Assembly (NCBI RefSeq): GCF_958299795.1 | Contig: NC_133213.1 | Location: forward strand, 2,246,033 to 2,310,032 | Direction of reading: 5' to 3' | Origin: Porites lutea | Taxonomy: Eukaryota > Cnidaria > Anthozoa > Scleractinia > Poritidae | Length of the DNA stretch: 64,000 bases | Shown here: one piece after another, positions 22,401 through 31,592 of the stretch | How the letters are laid out: each line of letters begins with the position of its first letter | How positions within the stretch are numbered: position 1 is the stretch's first letter | Notes under the pieces: model-generated | Told to the model about the DNA's origin: nothing | The model's database searches: none | What the model saw: only the letters and a program-made list of their open reading frames with translations | Position numbers and translations under genes: made by a program

Positions 22401-23653
22401 CATGTCACCTCTCCTTTCTGTTTTCAGTCAGCACACTGCATGGCCAGATGAGTGTTATTCAGTCAGTGTGTGTGCCACCATCCACCCTGCCTGATGACTC
22501 ACTGACTGTCCAAAGACAGACACACAATGAATATATCAAGAAGTGGAAACCATTTGGATATAGTATGTGTTTAGAATTTGTATATGTTCGTAGATAAATT
22601 TTGTACCAAATGAACTGCATGTAACTCGCATGTGCCATATGATTAGAAAATGGTGTAAATAGAAAATCGATGAATGAAGGGGTTACTAGTTTCTATAGAA
22701 ACTGTGGTTTGTGTTGGTGGTTTAGTCAAATGAAAAGATCTGGTGTTGTCAACATAGTTGATTGGCCACTGTAGCCTGTGAACAGGCTCTCTGTTTGGGG
22801 GAAAAAGTAGCAAGGAAAGGGAAGTTCCCCGCTCGACCAAACGCCTGTTCACAGGCTAGGCCACTGAAGCTGTCATCTCAAGCGCTGGCCCTTCGTTAGA
22901 GCAAAAATCTTAACTAAAGGTGAGAAGGTTCTTATTTAATGGGTCCATGATATACGTTGTGTATGCTCCACTGTAGAAAAGAGAGGGAGACTGAGTCGAG
23001 TTAACTTTCGCAAAGACTTCTGGGATTGTTACTAGGGACAAGAAAAAAATTGGCCAATAGCTGACAGGCATGCCCCCTGTAACTATCCCAGAAACAATTG
23101 CGAGACGCATTTCGGCTTCAGTTCTCTTCTCGTTTCTAAAGTGGGAAATTGCTTGTTACTAGGGAAACCCCCGCAAAAGCTGGAAGGAAAGATAGTTAAA
23201 AAATCATCAGAGCATCTTGAAGGTGGTACTCCGGGAGTGCGAAAAAAGCACAAAGACAAAAGATCGTCAAATTTGGAAAGAACTGCAGTGGTGGAAAATG
23301 AATTGGAGGAAAAAAGGAAACGTGATTCTCCAAAAACGAAGAAAAAAGACAAGGAGAGACAAGAGATTGATTTGTCGCGAGTGAAAACTGAACCAGGTCT
23401 GGACAAAACGAGAAAACGCAAAGGGGATGAAAAAGGTGAAAGCGACGACGATGGATGTGGACTTGTACCGGCAAAACAAAAGAGAGAGAAAAATAGGGAA
23501 AGCTTTGTGGGTGATGTAATGATGAAACGAGAAAGGGACCAGAGCGATGATGTGTTTGAAGGTGATAATGACTTTGATTTAGCACGTGTGAAACGTGAAC
23601 CCGGAGAAACACCCAAAAAAGCGAAAAAGCGAAAGAAACACAAAGCGGACTAG
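19082..23653 (+). CDS. POLR1G: RNA polymerase I subunit RPA34 homolog (CD3EAP)
   Basis: Nucleolar subunit that pairs with RPA49 in RNA polymerase I and aids rRNA transcription. Eight exons, all in phase: 19082-19093, 19241-19275, 19996-20119, 20956-21030, 21237-21287, 21928-21982, 22428-22562 and 23163-23653; 325 aa. The diagnostic stretch SSLWLIKLPHDFDVSSLSGQ plus LNGSQ matches human ELWLIQAPADF with LSGSQ. Residues 164-325 form a very Lys-rich, low-complexity tail ending KKAKKRKKHK, as in the human protein. It holds two VKxEPG motifs (236-241 and 305-310) matching the psi-K-x-E SUMO consensus; human POLR1G has similar VKxEP repeats. The tiny first exon (MSKS) is the least certain part. Introns are packed with MITEs and one SINE. 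The antisense open frames over the last exon are artefacts. Confidence 0.88.
19384..19979. mobile_element. MITE, TACCGTATTTCCTC family, with a nested element
   Basis: Left end TACCGTATTTCCTCGAATTA and right end GAGGAAATATGGTA are inverted copies. Inside lies a second palindromic element at 19523-19673. Located in POLR1G intron 2. The right half has G-rich runs (GGGGGTGGGGGGGC, near 19880). Confidence 0.7.
19523..19673. mobile_element. Nested palindromic element, AATAGCATGATTTG family
   Basis: Inverted arms AATAGCATGATTTGTAGTGA and TCACTACAAATCATGCTATT, with further pairing inside (GATATTTCAAAAT and ATTTTGAAATATC). Inserted within the element at 19384-19979. Confidence 0.8.
20332..20795. mobile_element. 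MITE, AGGGGTATAGAATGGTA family
   Basis: Ends AGGGGTATAGAATGGTA and TACCATTCTATACCCCT are perfect inverted repeats of 17 bases. The interior is full of GAGACTT and TCGAGACC-like words. POLR1G intron 3. Confidence 0.85.
21590..21890 (+). mobile_element. tRNA-derived SINE, near full length
   Basis: The tRNA-like head carries a box A-like stretch (GTGGCACAGTGGTGAGAGCA) and a box B-like stretch (GGGTTTCGATTCCTGG). The body has the TTTTTCTCCGGGTACTCC core and TTTTCCCCTCTCC, and the tail is a run of TTA triplets. A headless copy is at 6535-6752 (minus). In POLR1G intron 5. Confidence 0.85.
22165..22290 (+). repeat. Single copy of the GCTGAAGAGGTTTCATTT unit
   Basis: GCTGAAGAGGTTTCATTT followed by TTTCATCCACAGACTCAAAA and GTTAGAAATACAGACTAAAT matches the tandem units at 23852-24150. 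In POLR1G intron 6. Confidence 0.75.
22772..22858. mobile_element. Short palindromic MITE, TAGCCTGTGAACAGGC family
   Basis: Left TAGCCTGTGAACAGGC and right GCCTGTTCACAGGCTA are perfect inverted repeats of 16 bases around a short centre. POLR1G intron 7. Confidence 0.8.
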
Positions 23654-23851
23654 CATGTTAAGAAATAGAGTGATAAAACGTCGAATTGGAATGAAATTGG
23701 AATGACGATGGCTTGTCACAACATTTTTTAGTGTAAACAACTGCATTTCTGACGGGGAGTAGATCAGTTACATGTGTGATATCATACGATTTTGTACATC
23801 TTCAGCCTTTAAGGTTAAAGACGTTAAAGCCATCTTGCACAGCACAGTAAA

Positions 23852-24150
23852 CTGAAGAGGTTTCATTTGAATAGTCACACAATATGATGTCATCTGCGAA
23901 CTCAAAATTTAGAACTAATACTAAATAAAAAGTACCATGTGAAAGTAGTGCTGAAGAGGTTTCATTTAAATAGTCACACCATAGGATTTCATCCACAGAC
24001 TCAAAAGTTAGAACTACATACTAAATAAATAGTACCATGTGAAAGTACTGCTGAAGAGGTTTCATTTGAATGGTAACACGATAGGATTTCATCCACAGAC
24101 TCAAACGTTAAAACTACATACTAAATAAATAGTACCATGTGAAAGTACCC
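23852..24150 (+). repeat. Tandem repeat, three units of about 100 bp
   Basis: CTGAAGAGGTTTCATTT starts at 23852, 23951 and 24051. Each unit continues with a GTCACAC or GTAACAC step, TTTCATCCACAGACTCAAA (first unit diverged) and ACTAAATAAATAGTACCATG, and ends GTGAAAGTA. The isolated monomer at 22165-22290 shows the unit is also dispersed. Confidence 0.9.
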
Positions 24151-24325
24151 TATGAAAAAAGGGACATGAATTAACCCTTCCCCGTTCCTATAAGTTTCTT
24201 TTGGAGATAAATACAAGAAATTGTTAACAAAATCGTTGCAAGTTAAGAATTTCGTCGGGTCGATTCCTTCCTTCTCCTGAACTTTCGGATCTTTTAAGCA
24301 TTTGGCTGTATCGAGCCGCAACCCT

Positions 24326-24537
24326 GGGCCGAGTTGTTCAAAGCTGGGTTAAGATAAACCAGGGTTAGTTCGAAATTTGAATTCAGATCTGAACGCTCAA
24401 AAAGCAAATTCAGTTTAATTCTTTTGGTCAACAATTTGATGATTGCCCTAGAAAATGCTTTTGATGAAAAGAAAAAGAGACTCGGGTTAAAATTTAACCC
24501 TGGGTTAGCGCTAATCGGCCTTCGAACAACTGGGCCC
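24326..24537. mobile_element. MITE, GGGCCNAGTTGTTC family, copy 1
   Basis: Left GGGCCGAGTTGTTCAAAG and right CTTCGAACAACTGGGCCC are inverted ends. Inner AACCCAGGGTT-type words are also palindromic. The second copy at 56466-56704 is in reverse orientation. Confidence 0.8.
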
Positions 24538-25231
24538 TACATTTTATGCAACCAGAATATTCTCCTAAAAGAATTCCGAAGAAAAAGAACTGTATTGGCT
24601 GTCAATTCACCTTCTTCCTTTTAAGGACCTACAGTGCAGTGAAACGTCATTTAAGCGTCTTCGTAAAGTATCATTAGTACCAATCAGTGGACCAAGCTTC
24701 CTGTTTTGGCGAGAAATGCTTCGTTAACCGACCCGTAATCGACTGAACTGACGTTCTTTCTTTCGCGTCTCGTTATGCAACCTAAGGTTGCGTCACGAGC
24801 CAAGACAGCGCCTTCGTAAGAGGCTGACCGACAAAGCGACTTTATAAAGACTTGATTCGGCTGTTCCGATGTTGAAGTCAATAAACTTGAAGAAACCACG
24901 TGGGTGAGAAACAGAGCATGAACTGTATGCGAAATCGTTTCTCAGAGTGCAACAAGGATAGGTAGATTTCGAGAGATGTTTTAGTGGTTATTGGTATCTT
25001 TCCCCTTTGTCTTTTTTTATTTTACAGACCGTTTACCATGCATTTTTATTGCATTAGAAATGTGTTTATTTTGTGCATGAAAAACAATCGGGCTGAAGTT
25101 TGATTAAAGTGAAAACACCAAACTGAACGCAAGTGTTTTCTCAAGTACATGTACCGAGAATGAGATTCTCCTGTTAAGGCACTTAAAAGCTCGCATATGA
25201 GCTGTTGTTTATCTTAATTTATAATTAACAA

Positions 25232-25700
25232 TTATTAGTAAGGCTGTGTATGATGTGAAGAATTATGCAGATGGCGGACAAAAGCCCCCGAATTCACCAC
25301 AATTCGTCACATCATACCAAGGCCGAATTATTGTTTTGTTATTCATACAAAATATTTCTAAGCTTTTAACAAAGTTACCTCTTCAAAACATTATCCTATT
25401 TCTCCACACGGAGTCAGGATATGAACAGCTGTTTATTCTTACATATTCTTGTTTTGCGTATTTTTGCAATTTTTCTGTTCAGCTTTATTAAGAAAGTCAG
25501 CTATTTCGTTTTCGGATAGGAGTCCGTTTATCGCCATCTTTTGAGGCCACTATTACTCAAGCAGCTTCCTTTCCAAGCAAATATACCATCCATAAACCTC
25601 GTTTCCAAACAAAGGTAACATCGACTCGATAGTATATTGCTCGCATCTTCCAATTGTGGTAAGCGCCAGTTAGTTATGAAGAATTATCTGGGGGGCGAAA
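25232..25700. repeat. Dispersed repeat with TATGATGTGAAGAATTATGC start
   Basis: GTGTATGATGTGAAGAATTA faces a nearby CACAATTCGTCACATCATAC, giving an imperfect foldback near the left end. The block ends near ATGAAGAATTATCTGGGG. From memory this resembles a common coral repeat; no second copy in the window. Confidence 0.4.
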
Positions 25701-26749
25701 TATTTTGGATGAACAATAATCACAATTCAGGTGAAATTTGACATTCATTTTCTCGGACTTCCACGAGAAATTATCTTTGGTGTTACTACAGGTGATTTAT
25801 TACATCTTCAGCCCTTGATAAATGTAAAAAAGAATTCAATATTCTTTAAATTATTCTGGTACAAGATTTTTAAAATTACGCAATTTCCTGATGGATTCCG
25901 TCTTAAGGAAATTAAAAGGTGATATTTGGATAGGGTAGGGGTATGTCACGTAACTGACTATAAGGAACCCCAAAGAAAACGTGAATTAAACCAACCATAG
26001 CCGCTTTGTATGAGATAAAAAGGTTATTCAGCCTTTCGTAAATTATATTATAACTCCCAAACCATAAATTATACTGCCAGGAGTGTGCTCAGTCAATTGA
26101 AAACCTTTGAACGATACTTTCCTATAATCTTGAAATCTAGTTTTCAGTTTGGCTCACTTAAAACGCTGCCGAAACTTTTCATATTTGAGAGAGAAAAAGT
26201 CGGTTACAATAGCCGAATTTATACCTGATATAAAGACAGATTATCCGTCTAGACGGATACTGAATCCGTCAGACGACTAATTCGTCTAGGTATAATTTCG
26301 TGAGTCGAAGTGCGCATGCAAGGATTTTAGCACGTCTGTGAGACTTGCTGACAGACGAATCTAGCGAAGACAAATTTCGGGCCAAAATTCGTCTTAACAC
26401 CGGGTTTATATCTATACGATTTATCATCGGATAAGTCGTCTCTAGTATGAAGTCGGCCAATCTATTTTGATCAGTTAAAGACATCCACATTCCTTGGTAT
26501 TTACAACAACTTTTATTTACTGTATATTATATACTGTTTCGTAGTTTCCAGTTCAGAAATAACTGGCAGCTTGAACCAAACAGAAATTTTAAGCACTTGT
26601 CTTTGCGATGGAAACTAATTATCGAAAACGTTGTTCTCATATCTTGTGACCGATCAATATATTTTTCAGGAAATATATAAGTTATATTGCAAGAAGGTAA
26701 TGCTTATGACCCAGTGGTTTAATGTTCGTTAATTATATTGATTTTGAAG

Positions 26750-26790
26750 TCAAAACTTGCGTCATCATAATTTGTCTGGCATGGTCCAGT
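26750..26790 (+). promoter_or_regulatory. CRE-like site in the conserved 5' block of R1
   Basis: TTGCGTCATCATAATT at about -170 from the R1 start codon aligns by position and flank with CGTCATCATT upstream of R2 and, on the minus strand, TACGTCATAATT upstream of R7. It resembles a bZIP (CREB/ATF or AP-1) half site. Binding is inferred, not shown. Confidence 0.4.
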
Positions 26791-26930
26791 GCCTTACAAA
26801 TTTCAGTGGCCCTTTGAAGCTTACCATTCTCAGTCGCCGCGCATGCAATTTACTGGGTCAAGAGATCTCTTGACTGAGTAAAACAGCACATGTGATTATT
26901 AACTTAATCAGTATCATTCGAAGGTTCAGA

Positions 26931-27842
26931 ATGAAGGTGCCAGACTACAAAGCAATTCAAACTGTCGCATGCACGGCTTCCCTCTATGGAAACCTCGTGC
27001 TGTATGCACTAACAACGTTGAATGTCCTTTTGTCGATCTACGCGTCGATAGGGAACACTCTTATCCTTCTAGCTCTTCGTAAGGAAACTTCTCTTTATCC
27101 ACCATCGAAACTCTTGTTTCGATGCTTAGCAACAACGGATCTGTTGGTTGGTGTACTGTCACAACCTCTATTTGTCATCCAGTTACTTTCCATTGCACAT
27201 CAGCGAATGTCACTTTGTTTCACCATAGTTAGTGTAAATGCAGTTGTTGGTTCAAGCCTTATCGGTGTATCCTTGTTCACGACGGCTACAATCAGTATGG
27301 ACAGACTTCTCGCTCTGTTACTGGGGCTGAGACACAGGAAAATAGTCACTCTGAAACGAATTCGTGGAGTCATCATCCTATGCTGGATTATAAGCATTTC
27401 CATCTGCACCTTGAGGCATTTTTGGAAACCACACCATTTTCTATTCTCACAATTTGCCTCTGGAATGATTTACTCGTCGCTAGTAATCTCGGGAATTTCA
27501 TACACGACGATTTATCTAATTCTTCGCCGTCATCAAACTCAGATGCAAGAGCAAGCGAACGAAGTAGGAACTACATTCAACATAACGCGATACAGAAAGA
27601 CAGTGTCCACGGCTATGTGGGTACAGCTTACATTAATAGCATGTTATTTTCCCTATGGTGTTGTTAGTACAATAAGCCATCCATATGCCGTATCTCATAA
27701 TCTTTCTGTCAGGCTTACAATAACCCTTCTCCACCTAAACTCATCTTTAAACCCTGCTCTCTACTGTTGGAAGATCAAGGGAGTTAGGCAAGCGGTGAAG
27801 GATACAGTCAGACATCTGTGTGATGTGGTTTGTTCTTTTTAA
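26931..27842 (+). CDS. Class A (rhodopsin-like) GPCR, receptor R1, intronless
   Basis: 303-aa seven-helix receptor in the plasma membrane, ligand unknown. The start at MKVPDY aligns with the paralog starts; an upstream in-frame ATG at 26892 would add 13 residues of no matching sequence. Visible landmarks: GN in TM1 (residues 41-42), Asp70 in TM2, DRLLAL at 124-129 in place of DRY, Trp in TM4, CYFPYG in TM6 in place of CWxP, and NPALYCWKI in TM7. The only extracellular cysteines are Cys14 and Cys96. ECL2 is very short, and an NLS sequon lies in ECL3. Short ECL2, no ECL2 Cys and no TM5 Pro recall melanocortin-type receptors of the MECA group, but orthology is not claimed. Closest to R2 and R7 by eye, with shared upstream and downstream flanks. 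Confidence 0.9.
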   Translation: MKVPDYKAIQTVACTASLYGNLVLYALTTLNVLLSIYASIGNTLILLALRKETSLYPPSKLLFRCLATTDLLVGVLSQPLFVIQLLSIAHQRMSLCFTIVSVNAVVGSSLIGVSLFTTATISMDRLLALLLGLRHRKIVTLKRIRGVIILCWIISISICTLRHFWKPHHFLFSQFASGMIYSSLVISGISYTTIYLILRRHQTQMQEQANEVGTTFNITRYRKTVSTAMWVQLTLIACYFPYGVVSTISHPYAVSHNLSVRLTITLLHLNSSLNPALYCWKIKGVRQAVKDTVRHLCDVVCSF

Positions 27843-28167
27843 CTTGCAGTCTATAATTACAGGGAATAATTAAGAGGAGCTCCCGCGCGTCAAGAATTTT
27901 TGGCGGGAAATTATCTGGCAACCAGCGTTTTTTTGGGCGTGCCAACGGGGTAACAGTAACGCGAATGTAACAAATAGAGGACACAAAACAGTAATCTGTT
28001 CCTATTGTCCGGTAGCAGCATGTTTGAAATTAAAATATTGTTCAAGTAAAGCCTTATAACTGCTGAAATTAAACATTTGCTATACAGTGCTGTGTACTCG
28101 TGAGTGTTTTTGGTCGTGTATCGGCTATGATGAAACTGTGAAGTATTTTCACCATAAGACAGTTACA

Positions 28168-28255
28168 TAGCCTCAATTTCATCCGATTGCTTCGAGTCGT
28201 TTTCTCCTCTCAGCAAGTAATAACGACTCGAAGTAATCGGATGAAATTCAGGTTA
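28168..28255. mobile_element. Palindromic MITE, TTTCATCCGATTGCTTCGAG family
   Basis: AATTTCATCCGATTGCTTCG at the left pairs with CGAAGTAATCGGATGAAATT at the right, with arms of about 33 bases around a short centre. Confidence 0.8.
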
Positions 28256-29049
28256 GGGAATATTCGCGGGGAACAGATTTTGGTCCCTGCAACCATTCCC
28301 TGCGAATGTTCCCCTCGTGTGTGCCGGCCTTAAAAATTGCATAAAATTCGACAAAACTTCTCAGGAATTCAAAATACTCTAAACAATTGAGTCTAAAATG
28401 TTATAGAATTTCCATGAAAATAACGTTACAAAACAAAATATTCCGTGAAATGAGACACTGATGAGAACAATCGAAGAAAACGCGTGGGTCAAAGAAGTGG
28501 CTCAGTATCTTTAAGAATGAATATTAATGGTTCGTTTGATTTGCCGAATTCTAGAATAAGACTGGTTCGTGAAACGCGTAGCCTGCGAATACAGCCGCCT
28601 CGCGCGAAACGCCCCTAGCGGCCAGGAGCGATGAGAGGCGGATGAAACGCGTTCCTTCCGTATTCAACGATCATTCGGTAGAAAAACCGAATACATGGGA
28701 TCGCTTCAAATCTGAATTCGGCCCGCGTTTGTAGGTGGAGCCGATCGGTCCAAAATTGCTGTTCCGTTTCGAGAAAGTGGTCCTTCCTTCGTAGATTTGT
28801 AGCCTTCTACGCATACGTTTTTTGGGCTCGTCACGCTTTCCTCCCCCACAGCGGAACTGCCACTTCCGATTTTAGGCCAGTTAGCTTCATTAAGGCCATT
28901 CAAAGGTCGGAAATTTGGAATAATATATTCTGTCCTGTAAAATTCCCTGTTACTTATATTCAGCTCAAAACATTCTGAACAGATCACTATGGGACCGGCT
29001 TGTAGTGAAAGGCCACAAAACGATTTAAACACAGTAAAATTGTTTAGAA

Positions 29050-29260
29050 TATTGTCCTAAAAATGTTCTCGTTGAGATTTCCGAAGTTGGCTAATATTTC
29101 GTCGGCCGCTATTATAAACAAATAAGGGGACATCGGGCAGCCTTGTCTGACCCCTCTACCTCAAGTGAAGTGCTCGAAGTCTATTTTCAAATTAATATAC
29201 GTATCAGTGTCTCGAAATGTCGTTTGTTGTGATCCCAGAGGGTCCAGATCAGATCGTCAA
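29050..29260 (-). mobile_element. Non-LTR retrotransposon (LINE) reverse transcriptase fragment
   Basis: On the minus strand a single frame reads GRGVRQGCPMSPYLFIIAAD then EILANFG. The RQGCPxSPYLF motif is a signature of non-LTR reverse transcriptases (block before the catalytic FADD box). Coding is lost quickly on both sides and no endonuclease or catalytic box is present, so this is a short relic. Confidence 0.7.
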
Positions 29261-30029
29261 CTGCTTCTTGGAAAAGGTATTGAGCAAAAAAACTACCGAG
29301 CATATTAAATTTTGTCTCTTAGACACTTCTTGGTTTATTCTAGTAAAATAACTGTATCTTAAAAAAAATACTTTGCCTGATTAATCAAATTTTACAGATA
29401 GTAACCTGATCAGCGGGATCAATGGAAGTGACCTTTAGATCAGTTACGTGAAAGCTTTTCCGAGAAATGTTTTCAAATAAACTGACAAGCAACTCAACCA
29501 GACTTAAATTCGTGGTATTTCACAGGTCTTTGTTTAGTTTAACGTTCCTTTTTTTGTTCAAGTGATTTGTATTCTCACTCGTTACAATACAGTGTATTCT
29601 AAAGGTTATGAATCACTGGAATACGTAGCTAAAGTCAAGCCGTAAAAAATGTAAAATAAAGCCGACAAAAAAAAAACAACATTCATATTGAATTTCGTTA
29701 GTTCTATTTGTCCTCTATACTAAAAAATGAATTGCATGTGTTATATGTGTAAGATCTGTTCTTTTTACTGGTAAGTAATACTAAAACCATCGGCCCCGCA
29801 TCTGGTCCAAAAGGGTTCTGAAAAAAACTGTTGTGACGAAAAATAAAATAATTTTACAAATTGCATTTGCCTCAGATGCTTTCGGGACTAATGCACTGCA
29901 AATACAAACAATACTAGACAATAAACCAAAGCGATTTTTTTGTGTTTCTTTGGTCATCTCTACTTAAAAATCACACAGAGAACTTGTGTTTTTAAGTTCA
30001 TATTATTATCTTAAGGTAATACCTAGTTT

Positions 30030-30656
30030 TTAGAAGTAAGGCAGTATGTAAAAGAAGAAGTTGTAAATAACCGACAGTAGGAAAAGAACCAGCATCCATC
30101 GTGATTGGCATTTTGCATCGGACATTTGTCTGATCGCTTTCCTGTTAAAGGCCTGGATTTTGATTTTTCCCTGCGTCAACTGAATGAAGCCAAAACCAGC
30201 CTGGTAATTCTGCAAAGCAATCCCGTCAAGCTCTGTTACAGTTACTTGGTAAAATTCGTTCAAACGTCTCTGATTGTCGAAAACAGGCTGCTTCAAAACA
30301 AGAGGCAGAGACATTTGATTCACCCTCTCGTGTTGGCAATAAATAAAGAAGAACAACAAACAGGCGCCGAAGAAGCCGATTGGGATAGCCTTAGATACAC
30401 TTCCAGAAATCTTGACAACCAGGGTACAAATCAGGCTGGCAAAACACACCAATCGAGCAACCCTCAAGAAGTAAGGACAATCTATGTACTTGGGCAGCTG
30501 TGCATTGGGGAAGTAAGGTCGGCTCTCCTCGATGTAATGGTTTGCTTTTGCATGCACTTCATCTCTGAGTTCTTTGTGGACTCCAACTTCTTCTACTTTT
30601 ATCTGTCTGTATTTAAGTCTTTCGGAATTTAATAGAGTTGTTCTCTCGCCAGACAT
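30030..30656 (-). CDS. Unrecognised membrane protein, about 208 aa
   Basis: I do not recognise this protein. It is a long single-frame ORF opening MSGERTTLLNSERL; an upstream ATG at 30692 lies close to a good acceptor (TTCTTTAG), so the ATG at 30656 may be the first coding codon after a 5' UTR intron. Visible: a charged N-terminus with an acidic dileucine motif ERTTLL, a hydrophobic pair of segments at about 72-110 (RLVCFASLICTLVV, then GFFGACLLFFFIYC), a polar middle with LNEFYQVTVTELDG, and a final hydrophobic segment at about 185-208 ending FFFYILPYF. ExxxLL motifs direct endosome/lysosome sorting in known proteins, so an endolysosomal membrane protein is a guess. The opposite-strand frame of 175 aa has no such logic. 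Confidence 0.6.
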   Translation of the reverse strand: MSGERTTLLNSERLKYRQIKVEEVGVHKELRDEVHAKANHYIEESRPYFPNAQLPKYIDCPYFLRVARLVCFASLICTLVVKISGSVSKAIPIGFFGACLLFFFIYCQHERVNQMSLPLVLKQPVFDNQRRLNEFYQVTVTELDGIALQNYQAGFGFIQLTQGKIKIQAFNRKAIRQMSDAKCQSRWMLVLFLLSVIYNFFFYILPYF

Positions 30657-30692
30657 GTCAATTAGTGTATCGTGACTTAACCTAAAGAACAA

Positions 30693-31387
30693 GACATGAA
30701 TATCACGGAAGGTTGTCCTCAGCTATTGAGAGACTGAGCAGCCACAGTATTTCTTCTTCGCAGTTTTTATTATTTAAGTTAACTGAAAAACTACATTAAC
30801 ATGCAACATGCCAAGGTAAAGGCAATGTTTTCCACAGTGTCGAAGCTTAGTTGCTTTTACTTATTTCGTAAAACGTATTTTACGGTCCTGTATTCGGTTG
30901 TTGTCGTATCAGTGCATGCTAAACCTTGAATTGTGAACACTGCCCGCAATACCAATCCACCGAATCGTTTGACAATTCTTAGTGTAAAATTTTGGGGTGG
31001 AACAAGATCAACACCCGGACGAGAAAGAAGTGTGGCAGAAAGGGGTCAGTGACTAAAAGAATACTGAGTCGTTTTTCCCCATGCTGAGAATATATGCCTG
31101 AATTGCCAATCAAAACGGACGTTTTCGTACCTGTTACAGCAACCTTGAACTGGGTTTTAAACCATATAAGCTGGCGGTAATAATTTGGATTATGGATCAA
31201 GTAGCCCACGGTTCCGGGAAACGTAATCTGGCGTACTCCCTCGTTGTGAAACCGAGTACGCAGCAGCAAGAAACGATATCGCCCAATCCGATTTCTTCAA
31301 ATATCGGAAACTTGACCGAGGGTCATCACGTGAAATCAAAGTGAAGACGGACATCAGAAGTTGTCTTATACGTCCCTTTTAGCCTTA
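30693..31387. other. 5' flank of the unrecognised membrane protein gene
   Basis: Probably holds a 5' UTR exon and promoter of the minus-strand gene. A frame of 96 aa at 30979-31269 (minus) has no recognisable domain and I do not call it. Confidence 0.4.
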
Positions 31388-31393
31388 GGCCGA

Positions 31394-31425
<32 letters not shown>

Positions 31426-31592
31426 AAATTCGACTTTAGCAGGGCAGTAGCGCGACGTTTGAAACCAAGTTGTGCTACCGCAGGGTAGTACGGCAAGCCT
31501 TGCCGTGCTACACGGCAGTAGCTCGACTTGGTTTCAAACGTCGTGCTACCGCCGTGCCGAACTCAATTCTTAAATTATAAATACATTAGAAT

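Larger units (their letters stand above)
23654..26930. other. Intergenic region between POLR1G and receptor R1
   Basis: No gene supported. Holds a 100-base tandem repeat (23852-24150), a MITE (24326-24537), a complex repeat (25232-25700), and the 5' flank of R1. Parts of that flank recur at R2 and R7. Segment 24840-25140 resembles 34360-34530 and 25930-26060 resembles 34920-35080 and, inverted, 53165-53330. A further MITE-like block with GACGAATTCGTCT-type words lies at 26222-26462. Confidence 0.6.
27843..30029. other. Intergenic region after R1
   Basis: The first 120 bases (GGAGCTCC, then TTGGCGGGAAAT) match the 3' flank of R2 at 36473-36540 and of R7. Beyond that come a palindromic MITE (28168-28255), a CG-rich element remnant at 28570-28660, a LINE fragment (29050-29260) and unassigned AT-rich sequence. 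Confidence 0.55.

Noticed and set aside
23083-23643. Long antisense frames (186 and 138 aa) opposite the last POLR1G exon
   Set aside because: They are mirror images of a Lys-rich coding exon (Phe/Ser/Leu-rich antisense) with no independent support.
23852-24150. CRISPR-like array
   Set aside because: Repeat units are about 100 bases with no unique spacers, in a eukaryotic genome. It is a short tandem satellite.
30105-30632. 175-aa plus-strand frame
   Set aside because: Antisense to the membrane-protein ORF. The minus frame has a sensible start, hydrophobic segments and a sorting motif; the plus frame has none.
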